This document shows, one piece after another, positions 25,894 to 34,918 of a stretch of 64,000 bases of DNA. This DNA is from Butyrivibrio sp. (lineage in GTDB: Bacteria; Bacillota; Clostridia; Lachnospirales; Lachnospiraceae), in contig JAFXTN010000008.1 in NCBI GenBank assembly GCA_017535785.1, positions 248,001 to 312,000 on the forward strand, given 5' to 3'. Within the stretch, counting starts at the first letter, position 1. Each line of letters begins with the position of its first letter. The notes below the pieces were generated by a model. It was given only the letters and a program-made list of their open reading frames with translations, did no database searches and was not told the DNA's origin. Made by a program: the position numbers and the translations under genes.

Positions 25894-26775
25894 ATGTATA
25901 AATGTTTATTATGGGGCACAGGGAAACAGTTCTCATGTAGCACGCAGGTAATTAAATATTATGAACAGCGTCAAGAAATTGAAATTGTAGGAATTACGTC
26001 AAACGAAAAAATCTATAGCCAAATATTGGGGTGGACATTTATCCCCAAACATGAAATTTCTAATTATTCTATAGATATTGTGATTGTAATGATTGAGGAT
26101 CCGGATATAAATGTTTTTGAAGAGATATATAGTAAGGGGTTTAAATACGAAGATGTTATAGATATTAAGGTGCTAAAGCTTCCGGCGTTTTCATTTGAAA
26201 ATTATCTTTGGATAAAAAAGGATACTCCAACTATTTTTTCGCCTATGTGTTGGGGAGGGGTTACTTATCATTCGTTGGGACTAAAGTTTAAATCGCCTTT
26301 TATAAATATGTTCCTTCTAGAGGATGATTACATGCAGTTTTTAGATGATCCCAAGTCATTTATTGAACATGAAATAAGTTATAAAAAAACTGGATGGAGT
26401 GAAATAATGAAGAAGGAATATCCTATAGCAGATTGCGATGGGATAGAACTGCATTTTAATCATTACAATTCTTTTGAAGAAGCAAAAAGCAGCTGGGATA
26501 GGAGAAAGAAACGAATTAATTGGGATAATATTCTTGCTATGATGTTTACTGATAATTTGGATGTCGCTGAAAGATTCTTGAAAATGAATTATACGAAAAA
26601 AATGCTTTTCATTTCATTTGAGATGAATGCTGAAGAAGCTATTTATTTAAATTTGGCTGATTACCGTGATGGGATTGACTTATGGACGGCTGTAAATGAT
26701 ACGGCTAAAGGGAAATACGTGAATTATGATATTTTCAAAATGATGAAGGATGGTGAGCTGTCTTTCTTAATCTGA
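25894..26775 (+). CDS. Rossmann-like domain fused to DUF1919 exopolysaccharide protein
   Basis: 293 residues. The N-terminal part (1-85) is the shared accessory fold, CLLWGTGKQFSCSTQVI. From about 105 it matches the DUF1919 family found in exopolysaccharide clusters: TIFSPMCWGGVTYHSLGL, SPFINMFLLEDDYMQFL and ELHFNHYNSFEEAKSSW with the pattern of conserved Cys, His and Asp. Some relatives are proposed to be glycosyltransferase-like or phosphotransferase-like, but no activity is settled. The start is three bases after the previous stop, so it is coupled. Confidence 0.75.
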   Translation: MYKCLLWGTGKQFSCSTQVIKYYEQRQEIEIVGITSNEKIYSQILGWTFIPKHEISNYSIDIVIVMIEDPDINVFEEIYSKGFKYEDVIDIKVLKLPAFSFENYLWIKKDTPTIFSPMCWGGVTYHSLGLKFKSPFINMFLLEDDYMQFLDDPKSFIEHEISYKKTGWSEIMKKEYPIADCDGIELHFNHYNSFEEAKSSWDRRKKRINWDNILAMMFTDNLDVAERFLKMNYTKKMLFISFEMNAEEAIYLNLADYRDGIDLWTAVNDTAKGKYVNYDIFKMMKDGELSFLI

Positions 26776-26796
26776 TGAAAAGACGAGGTGGTGGTA

Positions 26797-27999
26797 GTGC
26801 TTTCTGTAATTGTTCCTATATATAATGGTCAAAAATACATAAAAAAATGTATATATAGTATTTTGAATCAAGAGTATGCGGATATAGAAGTGATTTGTGT
26901 TGATGATGGATCAATTGATGATTCGTTGCGGATAATTACAGAATTAGCGCAAACGGATGGAAGAATAAGAATAATTCATAAAGACAAAAATGAAGGATTA
27001 GTTTCAGCTAGAAAAACGGGGATAAATAATGCAAGAGGAAAGTATGTCGCATATGTAGATTGTGATGACTGGATTGAAAAGAACATGTATCTGGATATGG
27101 TTTCATATGCGGAGAAATATAATGTTGATATCGTAACTAGTGGAACTATTTATGAGGGGAAAATTAATAAAACAGTTTATGATGGGTTTGATGAAGGATT
27201 ATATGATGATGATAAACTCGAGTTTATTAAGAGTCATATATTTTTTTCAGATAGAAGGTATGAAGAAGGTATTAGGTCAAATCTTGTGAATAAGATTTAC
27301 AAAAAAGATTTGATCATGGACATACAAAATAGCATATCTGACAGTGTATCATACGGAGAAGATAGACTTTGTACATTGAAGTGCATAGTGGGAGCTATTT
27401 CTATATATGTTTTGCATAGAGCATATTATCATTATGCTATATATGATAATTCCATGAGCAGCGGGGATAATTATTTTTATTTGGATCAGATAGGGTGTTT
27501 GTATAGAGAATTATTGAAAGCCATATCTGATACTCGTTATAGTAAACAACTAAAATTCCAATGTGGAATATATATAACTCAATTATTGCTTAAGGGAATA
27601 AATAATAATTTAGGAATTGAACCCGAAGATATGGTATGGATACATCCTTCGTGGGTGTCAGATATCCCTAGCAATAGTAGGATTATATTATATGGGTGTG
27701 GAAGAAGAGGAAAAACATACTACCGACAATTAAAAAACAGTGTGAAAAACATTGAGATTGTGGCCTGGGTTGATAAGAATTACAAAAATTTTATTGATCA
27801 TATTACAGAGATTAAAAATCCGGATGACATTGATGAATTGCAATTTGACTACATAATTGTTTCTGTAGAGAATGACAAAGCAGCAGAAGAGATAAATGAG
27901 TTATTGGCAAAAAAAGGGGTTGATAAGAGTAAAATTATCAGACCAATTCCTTTGGACTCGTTTTGGCAATTTGCTGAAAGCTCAGGATTATATGTATAG
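26797..27999 (+). CDS. GT2 glycosyltransferase with C-terminal Rossmann-like domain
   Basis: 400 residues. LSVIVPIYNGQKYI begins the GT-A domain, with VICVDDGSIDDS and YVDCDDW for the acidic metal site. After a helical middle part (KGINNNLG ... MVWIHPSW), the shared accessory domain is IILYGCGRRGKTYY (about 295-390). GTG at 26797 is chosen since GAGG lies eight bases before it; GTG 26788 is also in frame. It is a paralogue of the gene at 30740, with which it shares the KGIN-LG and WI-P-W segments. Confidence 0.8.
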   Translation: MLSVIVPIYNGQKYIKKCIYSILNQEYADIEVICVDDGSIDDSLRIITELAQTDGRIRIIHKDKNEGLVSARKTGINNARGKYVAYVDCDDWIEKNMYLDMVSYAEKYNVDIVTSGTIYEGKINKTVYDGFDEGLYDDDKLEFIKSHIFFSDRRYEEGIRSNLVNKIYKKDLIMDIQNSISDSVSYGEDRLCTLKCIVGAISIYVLHRAYYHYAIYDNSMSSGDNYFYLDQIGCLYRELLKAISDTRYSKQLKFQCGIYITQLLLKGINNNLGIEPEDMVWIHPSWVSDIPSNSRIILYGCGRRGKTYYRQLKNSVKNIEIVAWVDKNYKNFIDHITEIKNPDDIDELQFDYIIVSVENDKAAEEINELLAKKGVDKSKIIRPIPLDSFWQFAESSGLYV

Positions 28000-28017
28000 A
28001 AAAGGACGGTATTAGAA

Positions 28018-29607
28018 GTGCGTTTTTTGGATCAGGCTATTGAAGAGAATTTGTTTGAAGAGTCCGACGAAGTGTTGCGTGTTGGAAGATGGAATGATTT
28101 AGAGGCAGTCTCTACAACTGTGCCTGTATATGTTTTCGGGGCTGGTGAGGGAACAGAATATTTATTAAAAAAAAGTGGTACACATTTTAAAATTGCCGGG
28201 GTAGTTGATAATGATAAAACAAAGTGGAACAAAAAGCTGATAGATTATATTGATTCTGACATATATGGCGATTTAATAATTTCTCCACCGGAAACATTAA
28301 AAAAAACTGGAGGTAATTGCGCATTAGTAATTACAAGTATTCGGTATTGTGATGAGATATTTGAACAGCTCAAAGAGTATCACATTAAATATGTATATTC
28401 TTTGCTTCATATGGAGGCGAATAGAAGAATAGAAGAAGGCTGTGATCATGAAGAAGGAAGGACGGATGAAAAGGTTGAATTTGCAAGAGAATGTTCATTA
28501 AAGCCGATTAAGGCAAATAAGATTATTCTTGCAAGAGATGGTCTTGCGGGACATGGAAAACAGATTTTTAAGAGATTATCAGAGCTTGATTTGGATATAG
28601 ATCTTGTGTGGGTCAAAGAAAAAGAAAATTCAGAAGAAATTCCAGGTGTCAGAACAATAATTCAATCTGATTGGAAAACATATATTGAAGAACTCGAGAC
28701 AGCTCATATTTGGATATTCGGAGACATGATACCTGAGTATGCAATAAAACGTCCGGAACAGATATACATTCATGTGAAGCATTGGGCAAGCATTACTCTT
28801 AAGAGCTTTTATTTCCATTTGAAGCGGCATCTGGAAACAAAGAGTATCTATGATTACTATCGTCATAACTCAGATGCGATGGATTATTGTATGGTGGGTA
28901 GTGATTTTGATGAAGAGACTTGTCGTACAGGATTTGATTTTGATGGTGAGTTTGTGCGTGTGGGTTCACCAAGGAGTGATGTATTGTTTGAAGAAGGCGT
29001 GAAAGCGAAGGTATATGAACGCCTTGGAATAAATCAGGGTATACACACATTGCTATATGCTCCGACATTTAGATCAAAAAATCCCACTTCCTTGATAGGG
29101 CGTATGGGAGATGTTGATCTCGACTTTGAAATGCTTAAATCTACTCTCGAGAAAAGGTATGGTGGAGAATGGATGATTCTTCTTAGAATCCATCCGGATG
29201 TAGCTTTGGAAAGCAGAAAAGTGAAAAAACTGAAATGTGTTATGGATGTTTCAAGTTATCCGGATTCGGAGGAACTCGTTGCTGCTACAGATATTCTGAT
29301 TTCTGACTATTCAAGTATTATGTTTGAGCCAGCATTTGTGATGAAACCGGTTTTTTTATATGCTCCTGATGTGGATTCATATATAGGAAATGATCGAGAT
29401 TTGCTTCTAGACTATTATAGCCTGCCATTTTCTGTTTCGAAGAGTAATGAGGAACTGAATAATGTTATAGAGAAATTCGATGAAAAACAATATATAGAGA
29501 ATGTTGATGTTTTTCTAAAGAAATATGGAGTAAATGAAGACGGGAATGCATCTGAACGGGCATCAAGATTTATTCTGAGCCTTTTAGATGGAAGAAAAGG
29601 CAAATAG
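28018..29607 (+). CDS. Rossmann-like domain fused to CDP-glycerol glycerophosphotransferase-like enzyme
   Basis: 529 residues. VYVFGAGEGTEYLLKK (about residues 40-55) marks the shared N-terminal domain. Residues about 165-525 match the TagB/TagF glycerophosphotransferase family: LLYAPTFRSKN, LLRIHPDVAL, DILISDYSSIMFEPAFV and PVFLYAPD are the typical motifs. The family moves phospho-glycerol or phospho-ribitol from CDP-alditol to teichoic acid-like polymers. It starts with GTG and has AAGGACGG upstream. Together with the cytidylyltransferase fusion at 33130 it suggests a phosphoalditol-containing polymer. Confidence 0.8.
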   Translation: MRFLDQAIEENLFEESDEVLRVGRWNDLEAVSTTVPVYVFGAGEGTEYLLKKSGTHFKIAGVVDNDKTKWNKKLIDYIDSDIYGDLIISPPETLKKTGGNCALVITSIRYCDEIFEQLKEYHIKYVYSLLHMEANRRIEEGCDHEEGRTDEKVEFARECSLKPIKANKIILARDGLAGHGKQIFKRLSELDLDIDLVWVKEKENSEEIPGVRTIIQSDWKTYIEELETAHIWIFGDMIPEYAIKRPEQIYIHVKHWASITLKSFYFHLKRHLETKSIYDYYRHNSDAMDYCMVGSDFDEETCRTGFDFDGEFVRVGSPRSDVLFEEGVKAKVYERLGINQGIHTLLYAPTFRSKNPTSLIGRMGDVDLDFEMLKSTLEKRYGGEWMILLRIHPDVALESRKVKKLKCVMDVSSYPDSEELVAATDILISDYSSIMFEPAFVMKPVFLYAPDVDSYIGNDRDLLLDYYSLPFSVSKSNEELNNVIEKFDEKQYIENVDVFLKKYGVNEDGNASERASRFILSLLDGRKGK

Positions 29608-29615
29608 CGAGGGGA

Positions 29616-30743
29616 ATGATGTCCTATATAGTATTAAAATTTGATGACCTGACAGTAGAAAATCTTTCATATTTTGCATCACTTCATGAGTATTGCAAAT
29701 CACTAGATATTCCGGTTTGTTATGGGGTTATTGGAAAGAGCCTTGATGATCCGTCGAAAGAATATGTGGCAGCACTGAGAAAAATGATTGAAGAAGGCGT
29801 TGAACTATGGAATCATGGGTATCGCCATACAGAAACTGAATTCTCATCTAATCAAACTTTGCTGCAAGAGGATTCTATTAAGGCTACGCAGAACCTGTTG
29901 AAGGAATATTTTGGTAGGCCCGGAGCAACATTTGGATCACCGCATAATAACAGCACCGAAGAAACTGTAAGTGTGCTGAGCGAGTCGTTTCCTGAAATAA
30001 CGAATTACTTCTACATGGTAGATGGTAGTGGAGTATCATCTGCCAGGCAACTTTTGATGCGATGTAATTATGAGATCACAACCGGCGTAGTAGACCTTGA
30101 TTTTTTTAGGAAGGAATATGATAGGATAAAAGATTATCCCTACTTTGTTATGCAGGGGCACCCGAGTTTTTGGCGCGCTGAGGACTTCGACAGGTTTAAA
30201 GAGATGCTGTCATTCCTGATAGCTGATGGGAATGAATTTGTTACAACAGAAGAACTTGGGAATAAAGATATAGGTGGGTATACAAATAGTTCAGTGGATT
30301 CCTGGATGGGAAGTCTTGAGAACTTTTTTGTTACACACGATAAGGTATTCTTTTATGGTGCGGGTGAGATTGGAAGAGAACTATATAGGTTTATGAGTCT
30401 GAGAGGATTTAAGCCGTATGGCTTTGTAGTATCAGATGGAAAGAGGATTATTCCTGATACCTGCGGAGTATCGGTATTTGAATTTTCAGAGATCAAAAAT
30501 GAAGTGGGGGAAATTGGTATTGTGCCCACTATCCTTGGTAGGACACATAAACAGATTTTGGGCAGTAATGATCTGTCGCTTTTTGATATATGGATGCCTA
30601 GTAGTGTTAGTATGACTTTGGATGTGGATAATGCGTCAAAAATAAATTACTCCGATACCTTAGAATATGACAGATTTATAGATTATGTAAGATATGATCT
30701 TTCTCTATTAAGCTGGAAGAATAATTTGGAGGTGGGAAAGTGA
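29616..30743 (+). CDS. polysaccharide deacetylase-like protein with C-terminal Rossmann-like domain
   Basis: 375 residues. YIVLKFDDLTVENL near the start carries the Asp pair of NodB-type deacetylases, and WNHGYRHTE the His-x3-His metal ligands; FGSPHNNS and VMQGHPSFW complete the fold (about 1-230). DKVFFYGAGEIGRELYRF begins the shared accessory domain (about 245-360). ATG at 29619 is an equally good start given GAGGGG. It probably removes acetyl groups from a sugar inside the cell, as there is no signal peptide. The gene overlaps the next by four bases. Confidence 0.78.
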   Translation: MMSYIVLKFDDLTVENLSYFASLHEYCKSLDIPVCYGVIGKSLDDPSKEYVAALRKMIEEGVELWNHGYRHTETEFSSNQTLLQEDSIKATQNLLKEYFGRPGATFGSPHNNSTEETVSVLSESFPEITNYFYMVDGSGVSSARQLLMRCNYEITTGVVDLDFFRKEYDRIKDYPYFVMQGHPSFWRAEDFDRFKEMLSFLIADGNEFVTTEELGNKDIGGYTNSSVDSWMGSLENFFVTHDKVFFYGAGEIGRELYRFMSLRGFKPYGFVVSDGKRIIPDTCGVSVFEFSEIKNEVGEIGIVPTILGRTHKQILGSNDLSLFDIWMPSSVSMTLDVDNASKINYSDTLEYDRFIDYVRYDLSLLSWKNNLEVGK

Positions 30744-31909
30744 GTAATCCTTTTTTATCGATCATTATACCCGTATTTAATACTGAAAAATACCTTCGGC
30801 AGTGCCTTGAAAGCGTTGTTTCACAGACTTTTAAGGAAATGGAGATTATTTGCATTGATGATGGATCCACAGATGGATCTTCAAAAATATTGGAAGAATA
30901 CGCGGAACATGATTTCAGAATAAGATTGATTCACAAACAAAACGGAGGGCTGGTCAGCGTAAGGAAACTTGGTGTGTCTGAAGCGAAAGGACGGTATATA
31001 GGATTTGTAGACAGCGATGATTGGATTGATCCTGTGATGTATGAAAGGCTATGCAATTCTGCAATGGAGCAAGATGCTGATATGGTGTCATCCAGTTATT
31101 GGCAGGAAGGGGAGTATACTAATATATCCAAAGATGCCGTTGCCTCAGGTGTGTACGAGGGTAATAGGATGAGTGAGCTTAGGGATCATGCAATCTTGGA
31201 TATAGAAAAGCATGATAAAGGGCTGAGTGGTTCTCTTTGTACAAAACTGTTTAGGACATCAATACTGAGGGATGTTATGCCGCAGATTCCCTTAGATATC
31301 AAAGTCTCCGAGGATAAGGTGACATCGTTGACTTTTCTGCTGGAAAGTAGCAGGGTAGTTATACTCGATGAGGCATATTACCATTACAGAATTAATCATG
31401 ACTCGATGTTTCATGTAGATGATCCGGATTATTTGTTGAATTACAATACTGTTTATAAATACTTCAGAAGTCTGTACAGTCACAGGAATTTTACTGAAAA
31501 AATGCGGATACAGGCAGAGTTGTATATTGTACAATTTCTCATTAAAGGTATTAATACACAGTTGGGATTCTCTTTCAGAAATTTGATGTGGATCGATCCC
31601 AATTGGATAGACGAACCAGGATTAGGTAAAAGGGTGGCAATATACGGACAGGGTGAACTCGCAAGGACGTATGAGAGACATTTGAAAACAAACAGTGAAA
31701 AATGTTTTGCCGGCTATATTGATGATCATAGCAGTGCTATAGATGGTTATGATAGTGTTGTCATAGCTGTTAAGAATAAAGAAGTTGCAATGAAAGCAAA
31801 AGAAAAACTTACAGCAGAAGGCATTGATGATAAGAAGATATTCTGGTTTAAGCAGGATGAAATTTTCTGGAAGTATGTGGATGCAATGGGGTTAGGAAAG
31901 GAAAAATGA
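30740..31909 (+). CDS. GT2 glycosyltransferase with C-terminal Rossmann-like domain
   Basis: 389 residues, starting with GTG that overlaps the previous stop as GTGA. FLSIIIPVFNTEKYL, IICIDDGSTDGS and FVDSDDWIDP are GT-A hallmarks. The middle segment KGINTQLGFSF ... LMWIDPNWID is shared with the paralogue at 26797. The accessory domain begins VAIYGQGELARTYE (about residue 298), a variant of GxGxxG. GGAGG lies upstream. The product likely adds one sugar to the repeat unit; the donor is unknown. Confidence 0.8.
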   Translation: MSNPFLSIIIPVFNTEKYLRQCLESVVSQTFKEMEIICIDDGSTDGSSKILEEYAEHDFRIRLIHKQNGGLVSVRKLGVSEAKGRYIGFVDSDDWIDPVMYERLCNSAMEQDADMVSSSYWQEGEYTNISKDAVASGVYEGNRMSELRDHAILDIEKHDKGLSGSLCTKLFRTSILRDVMPQIPLDIKVSEDKVTSLTFLLESSRVVILDEAYYHYRINHDSMFHVDDPDYLLNYNTVYKYFRSLYSHRNFTEKMRIQAELYIVQFLIKGINTQLGFSFRNLMWIDPNWIDEPGLGKRVAIYGQGELARTYERHLKTNSEKCFAGYIDDHSSAIDGYDSVVIAVKNKEVAMKAKEKLTAEGIDDKKIFWFKQDEIFWKYVDAMGLGKEK

Positions 31910-33133
31910 ATGGGAGACTTCAAGTATGAAGAGGAGTACAGAGAAAAGTATAAGAATACGCCACTTGAGGACATCATGATTTTTCGTAGTGGACCTATGG
32001 CTTCCATAAATATAGAGGGGATGGATTTTGATGATAATGCGCGGGCTTTGTTTGAGTATGCATTACAGATAAAAATTAATGAGAAATACAAGCTTGTATG
32101 GATTGTTAAGAATCCTGCGAAGTTGAATGAGATGTTCAAGGAATATAAAAATGTTCTATTCCTTTCATGGGATGATGCTGATTCAGACGATATAAGTAAA
32201 AGGGATACTTTCTTTTATCATTTATGTCTTGCGAAATATTTCTTTTTAACAGATTCGTATGGTATTGCTCTTGGATGTAGAAAAGATCAGATAAGGGTGA
32301 TGCTTTGGCATGGATGCGGATTTAAGACAAGATTAGGGTTTTCGCCAAATGAAGATCATTACGAATATATGATTGTTACAGGTGATGAGTATGCAAGGAC
32401 ATATGCTAAGGTATTTGGTTTACGTGATGATCAGATGCTCGTTACCGGATACCCTAAGGTTGATTATATCTTTCATCCGGATGAGGATTGGATTAAGAAA
32501 TTGGATGTAAAAAGAGGTGCTAAGTATATTTTCTGGATGCCTACTTTTAGAAACACTAATAAAACGGGATTGGAAAGACATAATCACACAAAGCCCAAAG
32601 GTGAGACGGGGCTTCCTGTTGTTGAAACGCTGAATGAAATGAGTAAGTTGAATGGATTGCTAGCTTCTCGTGATACGGTCATGATTGTAAAACTCCATCC
32701 ATTTCAGGATAGATCTTTGATCTGTGATGTATCTGAATTTAGTAATATACAGCTCATAGAAAACGAGAGCTTGTTGAAAGCAGACATACAGATTAATCAG
32801 ATCCTCGGGTATGCCGATGCACTCATCAGTGACTATTCATCTGTAGCTGTTGATTATCTTGTAAAAGACAGACCGGTTGCATTTACGTTAGATGATATTG
32901 ATAGCTATGAGAAAGAAAGAGGCTTTTTTTGGACTGATCTAAAGTCGCATCTCCCGGGAAAAGAAATATACGACTATGATGAATTTTATAGTTTTGTTGA
33001 AGATGTTCTTAATGGTCTTGATCCGGGAGTGGATAAGAGGCATTTGATTTGTGAAGAAATGCAGAAATTCAGTGATGATCGCAACAGTGAGAGAGTATTC
33101 AAAGCATTGGGAATTGAGAGGGAGATTACATGA
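31910..33133 (+). CDS. CDP-glycerol glycerophosphotransferase-like protein
   Basis: 407 residues of the TagB/TagF-like family without the accessory Rossmann domain. FFLTDSYGIALGCRKDQ, VMLWHGCGFKTRLGF (catalytic His region), FWMPTFRNTNKTG, VKLHPFQD and ADALISDYSSVAVDYL are the usual motifs. The start is immediate after the preceding stop with AAAGGA upstream. The second member of this family in the cluster, it may prime the polymer while the gene at 28018 extends it, as TagB and TagF do; which does which is not clear. Confidence 0.85.
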   Translation: MGDFKYEEEYREKYKNTPLEDIMIFRSGPMASINIEGMDFDDNARALFEYALQIKINEKYKLVWIVKNPAKLNEMFKEYKNVLFLSWDDADSDDISKRDTFFYHLCLAKYFFLTDSYGIALGCRKDQIRVMLWHGCGFKTRLGFSPNEDHYEYMIVTGDEYARTYAKVFGLRDDQMLVTGYPKVDYIFHPDEDWIKKLDVKRGAKYIFWMPTFRNTNKTGLERHNHTKPKGETGLPVVETLNEMSKLNGLLASRDTVMIVKLHPFQDRSLICDVSEFSNIQLIENESLLKADIQINQILGYADALISDYSSVAVDYLVKDRPVAFTLDDIDSYEKERGFFWTDLKSHLPGKEIYDYDEFYSFVEDVLNGLDPGVDKRHLICEEMQKFSDDRNSERVFKALGIEREIT

Positions 33134-34467
33134 AGACGGTTATTACCTATGGAACTTTTGATCTTTTTCATGAAGGGCACTATAACATATTGAAAAGAGC
33201 TAAGGCTTTGGGAGATTATCTGATTGTGGGGGTGACGACTGAAGGATATGACAATTCCAGAGGTAAACTAAATATTGTCGAGCCTCTTATGGAAAGAATT
33301 GAGCACGTTAAAGAATGCGGTTTTGCTGATAAAGTAATAATCGAAGACCATATGGGACAGAAGATAGAGGATATTCAGAAATACCATGTGGACACGTTTG
33401 TGATTGGTTCGGATTGGCTTGGAAAATTTGATTATCTGAAGGAATATTGCGAAGTTATATATCTGGAAAGAACAAAGGGTGTCTCAAGTACATTGAAGAG
33501 AAAAGAGGAATTTCAGCTTATTCGCTTTGGTGTAGTGGGAAGCGGAAGGATAGCAACCAGATTTGTGCTGGAGGCAAGATACGTTAGTGGTGTACATGTG
33601 GAAGGGGTATATAATCCTCATATTGAAAGTGCAAAAAAGTTTGCGATAGATCATGAATTGGCTGTTTATGAGGATGACTATGACAGTTTTCTTGAAAAGA
33701 TAAATGCAGTATATATCGCATCGCCCCATGGTACGCACTATGAATATGCAAAGAGGGCATTGGAAAGAGGCAGGAATGTACTCGTAGAAAAACCGATGGT
33801 TTTGAAAAAGCGAGACGCCGAAGAATTGTTTGCGCTTGCAAAGAAAAATGGATGTATATTGATGGAGGCCATAAAGACAGCCTATGCTCCTGGGTTTGTG
33901 AGATTGATAGCATTAGCCAAAAGTGGTGTCATTGGTGAGATAAGAGATGTAGAAGCATGTTTCACAAAACTTACAGGGGATAATACAAGAGAACTGACAG
34001 ATACTGAATATGGCGGAAGTTTTACGGAACTTGCCAGTTACACGATACTCCCTATAATAAAGCTTCTTGGAACGGATTATAAGAATATACGGTTTAAGTG
34101 TAATAATACACAGAATAATTTAGATGGTTATACAAAGGCATATTTTGAATATGAAGATGCGCAGGCAACTTCAAAAACTGGACTTAAGGTGAAATCAGAG
34201 GGGCAACTTATCATATCCGGGACATCCGGATATATAAAGGTTACAGCACCCTGGTGGAAAACAACAGAGTTTGAGTTGTGCTATGAAGACACATCGCAAA
34301 ACGAAAAGATATATAATCATTTCAAAGGGGACGGACTCAGGTATGAAATCAGTGATTTTGTCTCTAAAGTAAATAGATATGGAAACAATGATTTTAAGCT
34401 CACAAGGGAAGATTCTATTGCTATAGCAGAAATTATGGAAAGATTTTTAAAAGAGCATAGAAGTTAA
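33130..34467 (+). CDS. glycerol-3-phosphate cytidylyltransferase-like / Gfo-Idh-MocA oxidoreductase fusion
   Basis: 445 residues with two enzymes in one chain. Residues 1-130 are a TagD-type cytidylyltransferase: GTFDLFHEGH (H14, H17) and RTKGVSST (about 114-121). Residues about 133-440 are a Gfo/Idh/MocA NAD(P)-dependent oxidoreductase: GVVGSGRIATRF, YIASPHGTHYEYA and VEKPM with the Lys of the active site near 221. A cytidylyltransferase joined to a reductase recalls the Bcs1 protein of Haemophilus (TarI plus TarJ), but both halves here come from different families. It probably makes a CDP-alditol for the phosphotransferases next door. The gene overlaps the previous one by four bases (ATGA). 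Confidence 0.85.
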   Translation: MKTVITYGTFDLFHEGHYNILKRAKALGDYLIVGVTTEGYDNSRGKLNIVEPLMERIEHVKECGFADKVIIEDHMGQKIEDIQKYHVDTFVIGSDWLGKFDYLKEYCEVIYLERTKGVSSTLKRKEEFQLIRFGVVGSGRIATRFVLEARYVSGVHVEGVYNPHIESAKKFAIDHELAVYEDDYDSFLEKINAVYIASPHGTHYEYAKRALERGRNVLVEKPMVLKKRDAEELFALAKKNGCILMEAIKTAYAPGFVRLIALAKSGVIGEIRDVEACFTKLTGDNTRELTDTEYGGSFTELASYTILPIIKLLGTDYKNIRFKCNNTQNNLDGYTKAYFEYEDAQATSKTGLKVKSEGQLIISGTSGYIKVTAPWWKTTEFELCYEDTSQNEKIYNHFKGDGLRYEISDFVSKVNRYGNNDFKLTREDSIAIAEIMERFLKEHRS

Positions 34468-34524
34468 TGGTAATAGAGATGATCCGTGTGAATGGTATGC
34501 TGAGGTATTACGAGGATATGCGGA

Positions 34525-34767
34525 ATGAGATTCATTGATTTCTTTTTTGGAAAAAGCAGGAAAATTTCATCAGTTCCTTCATATGATTACGACCCGTCAA
34601 AAGAAAAGCCAATAATCCGAGCATCTATCTGCACCGACGAGCAGGTTGCGGGTTTTAAGGATTTAGTAACGGGCGAGTTCCACGAGATAATGCTGATCCG
34701 CGACGAGAAGGATCTTGAGGATTTCAAGAAGGCGTGCGGGGTGGAGAAAGTGGAGAAGGAGTACTGA
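34525..34767 (+). CDS. small conserved hypothetical protein
   Basis: An 80-residue soluble protein with an N-terminal amphipathic segment MRFIDFFFGKSRK, then IRASICTDEQVAGFKDL and EIMLIRDEKDLEDFKK. Similar small proteins occur in Lachnospiraceae; no function is known to me. GAGGATA precedes the ATG. It marks the end of the AT-rich island, and its codon use is already richer in G and C. Confidence 0.65.
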   Translation: MRFIDFFFGKSRKISSVPSYDYDPSKEKPIIRASICTDEQVAGFKDLVTGEFHEIMLIRDEKDLEDFKKACGVEKVEKEY

Positions 34768-34819
34768 AGGGACAATCTGCTTAAGCGAAAGCTCTTTTGT
34801 ATAAATCTTATACTTCTAG

Positions 34820-34848
34820 TTGCCAATCCCGCCTCTGATAAATATAAT
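34820..34848 (+). promoter_or_regulatory. sigma-70 promoter ahead of the 4,6-dehydratase gene
   Basis: TTGCCA (34820-34825) and TATAAT (34843-34848), spacer 17. A second element, TGATATAAT at 34871-34879, is an extended -10 26-31 bases further on and would give a very short leader. Confidence 0.55.
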
Positions 34849-34918
34849 ATATCGGTAAACTTATTTTTTCTGATATAATAGGTAGTGATTTCAGATTTGT
34901 ATGGAGATAGAAGACAAG

